Both the position numbers and the translations under genes were made by a program. From Gammaproteobacteria bacterium (GTDB lineage: Bacteria; Pseudomonadota; Gammaproteobacteria; Comchoanobacterales; Comchoanobacteraceae): a DNA stretch of 39,651 nt. Below the pieces are notes generated by a model. It ran no database searches and was not told where the DNA came from. It worked only from the letters and a program-made list of their open reading frames with translations. Shown piece after piece: positions 8,155-17,404 of this stretch. Location: NCBI GenBank assembly GCA_016874185.1, contig VGUW01000003.1, positions 1-39,651 of the forward strand, read 5' to 3'. Position 1 is the first letter of the stretch, and the number at the start of each line of letters is the position of its first letter.

Positions 8155-9282
8155 ATGAGTCAAGTCATGCATGTTTGGATGGATCAGGTTTCATTAGCAG
8201 AGGGCTTAAAGCTAGTTTCGGGAGTTATTGAGTCTTCTCAGGTAATGAAGATCCTGTCTTTTGTACATATCCATGTTGAAAAAAAACACGCAATTCTAAC
8301 CACTTCTAATGCAGAGGTACAAATTCAAACAGAGGTGAAGTTATCAAAGCCAGCTGACCAACCATTTCAGATTGTAGCCCCATGTCGCAAGTTAATGGAC
8401 ATTCTGCGTTTTGCCAATAAGGAAACGCCAGTGTTATTCCAAATATCAGGTATGCAACTGGAGATTGAGATTGGAAGCAGTCATTATACTGTTAACTTAT
8501 TGGCCGCAGATCAGTTTCCTTTTTTTAATGAGGTCAAAGATGTTTCACCAGCACTTGAGATGAGTCAGTCTGAATTAAGTACATTGTTGCGTCGCTCCTC
8601 TTTTGCTATGGCATTTCAAGATGTTCGTTATTTCCTAAATGGCATGCTGTTTGAATACAATGGTGCTGAATTTAAGGCCATCGCAACTGATGGGCACCGC
8701 TTGGCCGTTAATGCTGTGGATCTTCCAAATCCAGGGATCGAGCCCTATCGAGTGATTGTGCCAAGAAAAACCATTTTGGAAATGATTAGGTTGATTGCAG
8801 CCAATGATTCGATTTTGAGCATTAAGGTGAGTCGAGATTACATCGAGGTATTAACAGAGCTGTTTGTTTTGAGGTCTAATTTGATTGATGCACAGTATCC
8901 TGATTATCAGAAACTAATTCCACGCAACAGTCAGCAGATGGCTGTGCTAAATACGGGTGCATTAAAAAGCGCTCTAAGTCGTGTTAATATTTTGGCCAAC
9001 GAGAAGTTTCGCGGTGTAAGATTAAACTTTTTGGAAAACAATAAACTTACACTAGAGGCAAATAACCTGGATAAAGAGATGGCCATAGAGTGTATTGATG
9101 TGATTGAGTCTCCAGGGGCTTGCTCCATAGCGTTTAACATTAATTACTTAACGGATGTGATTTCGGTGATGGATGCAGAAAAAGTGTGTTTACAAATGTC
9201 AGGCACCGACTCAGGAACCTTGTTGAAAGAGGAAGATGCACTTTTTAATTCTTTGTTTGTTGTGATGCCTTTGACAATATGA
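8155..9282 (+). CDS. dnaN: DNA polymerase III beta subunit (sliding clamp)
   Basis: 375 residues, close to the usual 366. The three repeated clamp domains are recognisable, with LLRRSSFAMAFQDVRYFLNGMLFE, FKAIATDGHRLAVNAVDLP and VIVPRKTILEM in the middle domain and INYLTDVISVMDAEKV near the end. The C-terminal pocket strand (LFVVMPLTI) corresponds to the usual YVVMPMRL. The clamp tethers the replicative polymerase to DNA. An AGGAGA site ends about 6 nt before the ATG. The gene is 9 nt after dnaA and overlaps recF by 4 nt (ATGA), so it belongs to a dnaA-dnaN-recF operon. Confidence 0.97.
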   Translation: MSQVMHVWMDQVSLAEGLKLVSGVIESSQVMKILSFVHIHVEKKHAILTTSNAEVQIQTEVKLSKPADQPFQIVAPCRKLMDILRFANKETPVLFQISGMQLEIEIGSSHYTVNLLAADQFPFFNEVKDVSPALEMSQSELSTLLRRSSFAMAFQDVRYFLNGMLFEYNGAEFKAIATDGHRLAVNAVDLPNPGIEPYRVIVPRKTILEMIRLIAANDSILSIKVSRDYIEVLTELFVLRSNLIDAQYPDYQKLIPRNSQQMAVLNTGALKSALSRVNILANEKFRGVRLNFLENNKLTLEANNLDKEMAIECIDVIESPGACSIAFNINYLTDVISVMDAEKVCLQMSGTDSGTLLKEEDALFNSLFVVMPLTI

Positions 9283-10361
9283 CCTTAAAGCTACTCAAGG
9301 TTCATGGTTTTCGGAATTTACAGTCAGTGAACATTGAGCTTGATGATCAAATTAACTTGATTGTGGGGCAAAATGGTGCTGGTAAAACCAGTTTATTGGA
9401 GGCTATTTATTTTTTAATGTATGGTAAGTCTCCAAGAACACATCTATCAAGCCCTCTTATCCAGCAGGCAGAGGGGTCTTTAAGTATTACTGGTTTGATT
9501 GCTTGGCATCAGGTGTTTCGAGATGTGAGGGTGATGAAAAATAACCATCAATCCGTAATTGAACTTGATGGTAAACGCATTCAAAAAAGATCTGAAGTGG
9601 CAACGCTTTTGCCAGTTCAGTTTTTCGATGCGACCACATACCGCCATTTAGCCAGTGGTCCAGCCTATCGTCGAGAGTTTTTGGACTGGGGGGTGTTTCA
9701 CGTGGAAATTGCCTTCAAGCAGCTGATGCAAAACTATAAACGCAGTTTGTTTCAGCGCAATATGGCGCTAAAGAAAGGCTTGCCAGATTCGCAGATCGAG
9801 GCCTGGGATGTGAAACTTGCAGAAAGCGGTATGCGCATTGATCAGATGCGCCAAAGTTACTTTGAAATGATTGAAGTTAAATTTAGGCATTATTGGCAGG
9901 AGCTGGGGCATGGTCATTTGCCTTTAGAGATGAGCTACTTGAGGGGTTGGGAGGGAGAGTCTGTTGATCTGCCCTTGCGATTAAAGCAGGAGCTGCAAAG
10001 AGATCGTAGGATTGGCTTCACCCAAGTGGGTATTCATCGCGCGGATCTAAAAGTAAGTGTGTATCAGGAAGACGCATTTAATTTTTTATCACAAGGCCAG
10101 CAGAAAATTATGGCGTATGCTTTATATTTGGCGCAGCTTTCTGTGCTGCAAACACGTCAATCAAGTCGCGGCTTGTTTTTGGTTGATGATTTACCAGCTG
10201 AGCTTGATTTATCAAGGCAGGAAAAGTTGGTGGAAGCAATGCTGGATCTGGGTAGTCAACTTTTAGTCAGTGGCATTTATCAAGATCAACTGGTCAGTGT
10301 TTTTAAAGGAAGACCAATGCGAGTCTTTAGAGTTGATCATGGGCAATTACAGCAAATGTGA
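9279..10361 (+). CDS. recF: DNA replication and repair protein RecF
   Basis: 360 residues, the standard RecF length. Walker A is GQNGAGKTS (30-38), followed by the conserved LLEAIYFLMYGKSPRT. The signature LSQGQQKIMAYALYLAQ and Walker B LFLVDDLPAELD are present near the C-terminus. RecF is an SMC-like ATPase that helps load RecA at gaps with RecO and RecR. Its start overlaps dnaN by 4 nt. Its last 15 nt overlap the convergent dps-like gene. A palindrome resembling parS lies inside the gene at 9694-9709. Confidence 0.96.
   Translation: MTLKLLKVHGFRNLQSVNIELDDQINLIVGQNGAGKTSLLEAIYFLMYGKSPRTHLSSPLIQQAEGSLSITGLIAWHQVFRDVRVMKNNHQSVIELDGKRIQKRSEVATLLPVQFFDATTYRHLASGPAYRREFLDWGVFHVEIAFKQLMQNYKRSLFQRNMALKKGLPDSQIEAWDVKLAESGMRIDQMRQSYFEMIEVKFRHYWQELGHGHLPLEMSYLRGWEGESVDLPLRLKQELQRDRRIGFTQVGIHRADLKVSVYQEDAFNFLSQGQQKIMAYALYLAQLSVLQTRQSSRGLFLVDDLPAELDLSRQEKLVEAMLDLGSQLLVSGIYQDQLVSVFKGRPMRVFRVDHGQLQQM
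9694..9709. promoter_or_regulatory. Candidate parS (ParB-binding) palindrome within recF
   Basis: The 16-mer TGTTTCACGTGGAAAT has a perfect left arm and central CACGTG of the ParB site. It differs at three positions from TGTTTCACGTGAAACA and at three from the Pseudomonas-type TGTTCCACGTGGAACA. parA and parB are present in the window. Function is inferred from sequence only. Confidence 0.45.
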
Positions 10362-10817
10362 TTGTAAAATCCATGCCATCTTTTCATGCTCCGCCAGGCG
10401 TGCAATCAGGATGTCAGAAGAGACGTAATCGTTGATGTCATTTAGGATTTGAATTTTTTCACGAATTAGTTTTACCATGTAAAAATGGTCAGCAGTCAAA
10501 GTGCTTAACATAGACTCAGCATCTAAATTTGCCTCACTTTCTTTAAGCTGACTGTATTCCAGCATTTGAGTGCATGTACCTGGAGCAACATGGCCGATGG
10601 ATCGAATACGCTCAGCCAGTGTATCTATGGCTGCAAACAGCAATTCATATTGTGTTTCCATAAGGCTATGGTAGCTTGTAAAATTTCGTCCACTCACGTG
10701 CCAGTGAAAACTTAATGTTTTCATGTATAGAATAAAAGTGCTTGCCAGCACGTATCTCAGTGCCTCATGGGCCCTCTTGTTTTCAGCAGTACTTAGCCCA
10801 TTGCTAACTCGATGCAT
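10347..10817 (-). CDS. dps: Dps-family ferritin-like DNA-protection protein
   Basis: 156 residues, a normal Dps length. The ferroxidase pattern is intact: H38 in FHWHVSG, H50, E54, D65 and E69 in AAIDTLAERIRSIG. These have the spacing of the Dps intersubunit iron site, with Glu instead of the usual Asp at residue 54. Such proteins form 12-mers that oxidise and store iron with peroxide and shield DNA. A good AGGG-type ribosome site precedes the ATG. The gene is inverted relative to its neighbours, inside the recF-gyrB interval. Its 3' end overlaps recF by 15 nt, so transcripts would converge. Whether it binds DNA is not visible, since the N-terminus is short. Confidence 0.9.
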   Translation of the reverse strand: MHRVSNGLSTAENKRAHEALRYVLASTFILYMKTLSFHWHVSGRNFTSYHSLMETQYELLFAAIDTLAERIRSIGHVAPGTCTQMLEYSQLKESEANLDAESMLSTLTADHFYMVKLIREKIQILNDINDYVSSDILIARLAEHEKMAWILQSHLL

Positions 10818-10925
10818 ATCGTTTTCCCTTGATCCTCTTGTCTAAATTATAGACATTTTTTAGGAAGTTAATGACATTTGCTAAGAATTTTGGCACAATA
10901 AGTCAATGGATAATGAACATTAAAC

Positions 10926-11948
10926 ATGACACAAGAAGAAATTTATTTTTATGCAGCCCAAAAGCACGGGAACTTTTTTGTTTATAACGATGATGAGTTA
11001 AAAGGTTATTGTGATAATAATAAAGAAGTTGCAAAGAAGGCTCTTGATTTGGCACTTGAAGTCCATGATGAGATTGCATTTTGCAGACTTTTTTCTGTCA
11101 TTGATGCAGATGACAGCATCCTTAATCAGCGCTTATGGGATATCTATAGCGACAGCAGTTTGGTTGATAAATTCTCTGTTGATAAAAAAGCCCGCATTTA
11201 CAAACGAATGCAAGAGACAGCTGATGACTATTTAAAAGAAAACTTTTTTACACGCTCTTTGGCTCACATGTATAGAGTATTTGCAAGCTGCTTGAAAATA
11301 ATGTCACCCACTGATCTTTCCTCCAGCTCGCTTGATAAGTATATTGATGACATGCCATTTGGTATTCAAAGTCAATATTATAGAAAAACAAAAGGTCGCC
11401 TTGGCGAAGTTTTACTTTGGCTTAAACATATCATTGCCAGTATGTTATTTGTTCTGCTGGCGAATTTAGGATTCAAAGAAGTTTTTAATTTACCTTTTTT
11501 TTATACCATTTTGCCTGCGATTACTGCTTATCCATGGGCTTTGATTACTCAGATGTGGGGGATTTCATCATGGTTATTGCCCGCTCCAATTGCCCAGGTG
11601 ATTGCCATGATATTTTCTTGGATATTTCCAAATGTGTTGATAGGTACATTTTCAAATATCTTTTATTTTCTGGGTGGGCTGTTAAGTACTCTTGCAATTG
11701 CTATTAATTTTATATTTGCGCCAATTTTATTTATATCTGCATGGGTGTTGATGATTAAGGCAGGTTGGGCTTTATGTAAAGCAGTGGTTCACAATATTCT
11801 TGCAGACCCTCCAGATTTTAACCCAGTTAATACTCAACCTGTTTTGTCAAATATTTTTTCAAAGGAGTTTGTAGATCACATGTGTTCCACTCAAGATTAT
11901 CAGGATAAAGCTCAGGCATTGTCTCTATCGAATATTAGCAGGATCTAA
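10926..11948 (+). CDS. Unrecognised membrane protein between recF and gyrB
   Basis: 340 residues; I recognise no family. Residues 1-155 are hydrophilic, acidic and probably helical, with no signal peptide. Residues ~160-290 hold about four to five hydrophobic segments (approximately 160-181, 190-210, 214-240, 240-262 and 262-288). Residues ~291-340 form a hydrophilic tail. Only isolated cysteines are seen and no catalytic motif. It faces dps across a ~108 nt divergent gap and lies upstream of the gyrB promoter. Its place inside the otherwise conserved dnaA-dnaN-recF-gyrB cluster suggests an insertion. A secreted or host-interaction role is possible given the architecture but nothing in the sequence proves it. 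Confidence 0.75.
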   Translation: MTQEEIYFYAAQKHGNFFVYNDDELKGYCDNNKEVAKKALDLALEVHDEIAFCRLFSVIDADDSILNQRLWDIYSDSSLVDKFSVDKKARIYKRMQETADDYLKENFFTRSLAHMYRVFASCLKIMSPTDLSSSSLDKYIDDMPFGIQSQYYRKTKGRLGEVLLWLKHIIASMLFVLLANLGFKEVFNLPFFYTILPAITAYPWALITQMWGISSWLLPAPIAQVIAMIFSWIFPNVLIGTFSNIFYFLGGLLSTLAIAINFIFAPILFISAWVLMIKAGWALCKAVVHNILADPPDFNPVNTQPVLSNIFSKEFVDHMCSTQDYQDKAQALSLSNISRI

Positions 11949-11951
11949 TGA

Positions 11952-14400
<2,449 letters not shown>

Positions 14401-14402
14401 GC

Positions 14403-15155
14403 ATGTTTGTATTGATATCACCAGCAAAGAAACAAGATTTTGAATCGTTGATGGATGCTTATGCTTCGAAACGCCCGATTCCATTTGAATTTAAAACAAC
14501 TTTTCTTTTAAGTAATTTAAAAAAATATTCAGAGGATCAGTTGTCGAAGGTACTTTCGGTTAGTAATCAGCTGGCAAAGCTCAATCATCAAAGATTTAAA
14601 GAATTTGATTTAGCCGCTAAGACAAAATCAGCTTTATTTGCATATCAAGGAGACGTGTATCAATTCATGGATCCAAAAAACTGGGATGATAAAGCGCTTG
14701 AAAGTGCAAAAAATCGTCTTTTGATCGTATCTGCCATGTATGGTATCTTAAGGGCCAACACTCAAATTGCTGCTTATCGTTTGGAAATGATTAATCATAT
14801 TGGCGAGGTTGGGTCTTTGGTAAAATACTGGTCAGAAGAGGTCACTTCCTATATGAACGGTGTTGTTCAGGGGGATATTGTTTTGAACTTGGCCTCAAAA
14901 GCTTATAGTGAAGTTGTAGACCGTAAGAAATTTAAAAGTCAAATAGTCGATGTGGATTTTTTAGAAGAAAGTCCAGATGGTCGCCTAAGAACGATTGCAG
15001 TCAATGCAAAAAGAGCTCGTGGGTTAATGGTGAAGGCCATTATGCACATGCATGCACCAAGTATTGAGGGACTGAAGTCATTGTCGGTGAGGGGTTATCG
15101 ATTTGATGATTCACTTTCTGATGAAAGTAAGTTGGTTTTTGTTAAATATAAATGA
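14403..15155 (+). CDS. yaaA: Peroxide stress protein YaaA (DUF328 family)
   Basis: 250 residues, near the usual ~258. Family blocks seen are the N-terminal VLISPAKKQDFES, ALFAYQGDVYQFMD, LLIVSAMYGILRA, YRLEMINHIG and VLNLASKAYSEVV. The C-terminal part has NAKRARGLMVKAI and a terminal YRFDDSLSDESKLVFVK. In E. coli YaaA is induced by peroxide and limits free iron and DNA damage. It follows gyrB after 2 nt and is probably cotranscribed with it. It is followed by the longest non-coding stretch of the window. Confidence 0.92.
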   Translation: MFVLISPAKKQDFESLMDAYASKRPIPFEFKTTFLLSNLKKYSEDQLSKVLSVSNQLAKLNHQRFKEFDLAAKTKSALFAYQGDVYQFMDPKNWDDKALESAKNRLLIVSAMYGILRANTQIAAYRLEMINHIGEVGSLVKYWSEEVTSYMNGVVQGDIVLNLASKAYSEVVDRKKFKSQIVDVDFLEESPDGRLRTIAVNAKRARGLMVKAIMHMHAPSIEGLKSLSVRGYRFDDSLSDESKLVFVKYK

Positions 15156-15735
15156 TTCTAATTCAATAAAATTTATTAATATTAAGATGTTAAAAACCCA
15201 TAAAGATTGATAGGATTAAGGACACTTTGATCTTGGATCTGAGATTAACTAATTTTTTATTTAATAAAACTGTTATGGATCTGATGGTTTTTTTGAGAAC
15301 GTGAACAGTCTTATAAATCCCTAAAGGTTTGTATAGATCGATCTGGTCATTATAAGAAGAGAAATTTAGGATTATGGCGCCCAAATTATCGAGTGACTTT
15401 GGCGTTTATTTTGGTTGGTTTATTCACAAGCAGCGAAAGCACTTTTAAAAATGGTTATTTAACTATGAGTACCATTTTATGGGTAGTATCTGGTCAATAT
15501 AGCAATAAAGGCTGATGTGTTCTAACAAAAATCACAGGTGTTGGATATGTGCGGCAAACAATATCATGTCATGTTTTTGTGTGAGATTATCATAATAAAT
15601 AGGGTACATTTTTTACCATTTAATCTTGATAAGTTGGATGTTTTGTGATCAGATGAAGTTTGTCGGGCACTTAAAGCATTTCCTTTTTACGTTTAAGAGT
15701 AAGTGGAATAATCTCAAAGTTTAAAGTAGGTTTTT
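15156..15735. other. 580-nt AT-rich intergenic region
   Basis: The longest non-coding stretch here, between yaaA and the flavodoxin-like gene. I see no tRNA, no tandem repeat, no clear rho-independent terminator and no convincing protein. A 64-codon frame on the minus strand (15190-15384) lacks family features and is probably chance. One near-consensus DnaA box (TTATTCACA, 15420-15428) occurs alone. Just before the next gene a weak promoter-like pair (TTTACG at 15686 and AATAAT at 15707, 15-nt spacer) is followed by AGTAGG ahead of the ATG. Decayed gene remnants are possible but cannot be shown by eye. Confidence 0.5.
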
Positions 15736-16305
15736 ATGAAAAAAGTAGCGATAGTCTACCACAGTGGTTATGGTCATACGGAAATGCAAGCAAAGAGAGT
15801 TCATAAAGGGGCTAGCTTGTCTGGTAGCGTGAAAGCAGATTTATTTAGAATAGAAGATCTAATTGATGATGTTAGTAAACTCAATGAGTATGATGGAATT
15901 ATTTTCGGATCACCTACTTATATGGGGTCAGTATCTGGTCCTTTTAAGACATTTATGGATGCAACATCTAAAGTATGGTTTACTGGGGCTTGGAAAGATA
16001 AGATAGCTGCAGGATTTACCAATTCTAACAGCATGAGTGGTGATAAATTTAATTCATTGGTGCAACTTGTTACTCTTGCAGCTCAACATGGAATGATTTG
16101 GGTTTCTTTGGGATTAGCAAATGAGTCATCGAAAGTAGGGCAAAAAAATGGTGACCCTGAATGTATAAACAGATTGGGTTCTTATCTTGGTGCTATGGCT
16201 CAGTCAGATAATTTACCAGCTGATCAAACACCTCCTGAAGGCGATCTTAAAACAGCAGAGAAACTTGGTGAGCGTGTTGCACAAGCTGTGTTAAGATGGA
16301 GCTAA
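15736..16305 (+). CDS. Flavodoxin-family NAD(P)H-dependent oxidoreductase (WrbA-like fold)
   Basis: 189 residues with a flavodoxin fold. The FMN phosphate loop is YHSGYGHTEMQA (residues 8-19). The isoalloxazine-binding loop is GSPTYMGSVSGPFKTFMDAT (~56-75), followed by WKDKIAAGFTNSNSMSGDKF and a conserved MIWVSLG. These are the features of WrbA/quinone-reductase-like flavoproteins, which reduce quinones with NAD(P)H. It differs from classical WrbA in the C-terminal third, so the symbol is not used. It stands alone between two long AT-rich gaps, unlike the packed genes on either side, which suggests later acquisition. An AGTAGG site precedes the ATG. Confidence 0.87.
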   Translation: MKKVAIVYHSGYGHTEMQAKRVHKGASLSGSVKADLFRIEDLIDDVSKLNEYDGIIFGSPTYMGSVSGPFKTFMDATSKVWFTGAWKDKIAAGFTNSNSMSGDKFNSLVQLVTLAAQHGMIWVSLGLANESSKVGQKNGDPECINRLGSYLGAMAQSDNLPADQTPPEGDLKTAEKLGERVAQAVLRWS

Positions 16306-16591
16306 TATTAGTTGAAGGGGCCATTTAAGTAGGCTAATTGACTAAGAATTATTAGAATATGTTGAAAGTTTTTTTAGTCATATGTGCAGCATGAAAAATG
16401 ACTCATACACAGTTAATGAGATATTTTTAAATGTGCTAGGATTTTGGCTATAGTTGACTCTGATTTCTTTCAAAGAGAATTTTTTGGTCTAAAAGAAATA
16501 GTTTGGTTTGAATGAAGGAATGTTTGTTCAGCTGCCAGAGCATTAAAATAGGCTATAATAATCTTATAACAATAATAAATAAGAGTCATGT
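16306..16591. other. 286-nt AT-rich intergenic region
   Basis: Non-coding. It contains a 7-bp inverted repeat TGACTAA/TTAGTCA (16339-16345 and 16374-16380) with a ~28-nt loop, and a perfect -10-like TATAAT at 16554-16559 without a good -35 element. It ends in AAGAG, 6 nt before the ATG of the DUF4116 gene. Confidence 0.4.
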
Positions 16592-17404
16592 ATGTCTAAA
16601 AGAGATGATGCATTAAAAGCGGTTCAGCAGAATGGGTTTGCAATTTTGGGGTTAAGTGCAGATTTACAGAATGATAAAAAGATTGCATTAGCAGCGGTTA
16701 AGCAGAACGGGTTGTTACTTTTTGCGTTAAGTGCAGATTTACAGAATGATAAAAAGATTGCATTAGCAGCAGTTAAGCAGAATGGGTTTGCATTTTGCTG
16801 GGTAAGTCAGGCATTAAAGAGTGATAAAGAAGTTGTATTAGCAGCTGCTGGTCAGCCTGGATTCGAGCTTGATAAAGTGGGTGAACCATTAAAGAATGAT
16901 AGGGATATTGCATTAGCAGCGGTTAAGCAGAATGGGTTAGCGCTTAGGGAGTTAAGTGCAAATTTACAGAATGATAAGGAGATTGCATTAGCAGCGGTTA
17001 AGCAGAATGGGTTAGCGCTTTTGGAGTTAAGTGAACCATTAAAGAATGATAGGGATATTGCATTAGCAGCGGTTAATCAGGATGGGTTGGCGCTTTGGGG
17101 GTTAAGTGCAGATTTACAGAAGGATAAGGAGATTGCATTAGCAGCGGTTCAGCAGAATGGGTTAGCGCTTTGGGGGTTAAGTAAATATTTACAGAATGAT
17201 ATGGATATTGCATTAGCAGCGGTTAAGCAGAATGGGTTGGCGCTTGAGTATGTGTCTCAAGAATTATTAAGTCAATATAGTGATATTTCTGGTTCTATGA
17301 GGATCTTTCAGAATCCTAGTTCTTTATGGTTTATATCAGGAGAAAATGGTGGACCTCACTCTAATGATTTGACTGGTGGAAGAAATTTTGGTCATAAGCC
17401 TTAG
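16592..17404 (+). CDS. DUF4116-type tandem repeat protein
   Basis: 270 residues. Residues 2-226 are nine 25-residue units with consensus NDKEIALAAVKQNGLAL, four to five variable positions, then a short end such as SADLQ; the first unit is degenerate. This is the DUF4116 repeat type, found for example in Legionella and other host-associated bacteria; its function is unknown. Units 5-9 alternate NDRDI, NDKEI, NDRDI, NDKEI and NDMDI, suggesting a 50-residue double unit. The last 44 residues are non-repetitive and Gly/Asn/Ser-rich. There is no signal peptide, membrane segment or catalytic motif. AAGAG at 16581-16585 supports the start. Its stop overlaps the convergent priA stop by 4 nt. Confidence 0.85.
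   Translation: MSKRDDALKAVQQNGFAILGLSADLQNDKKIALAAVKQNGLLLFALSADLQNDKKIALAAVKQNGFAFCWVSQALKSDKEVVLAAAGQPGFELDKVGEPLKNDRDIALAAVKQNGLALRELSANLQNDKEIALAAVKQNGLALLELSEPLKNDRDIALAAVNQDGLALWGLSADLQKDKEIALAAVQQNGLALWGLSKYLQNDMDIALAAVKQNGLALEYVSQELLSQYSDISGSMRIFQNPSSLWFISGENGGPHSNDLTGGRNFGHKP
16670..17269 (+). repeat. Eight in-frame 75-bp tandem repeats
   Basis: Eight 75-bp units start at 16670, 16745, 16820, 16895, 16970, 17045, 17120 and 17195. The block GATTGCATTAGCAGCGGTTA is nearly identical in all but the unit at 16820, while the 3' third of each unit varies. A more degenerate unit precedes them (16595-16669). The period is a multiple of three, so gain or loss of a unit would keep the frame. 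Confidence 0.93.

Noticed and set aside
15190-15384. 64-codon open frame on the minus strand
   Set aside because: No recognisable motif, no ribosome site evident, AT-rich sequence in a non-coding gap; most likely chance.
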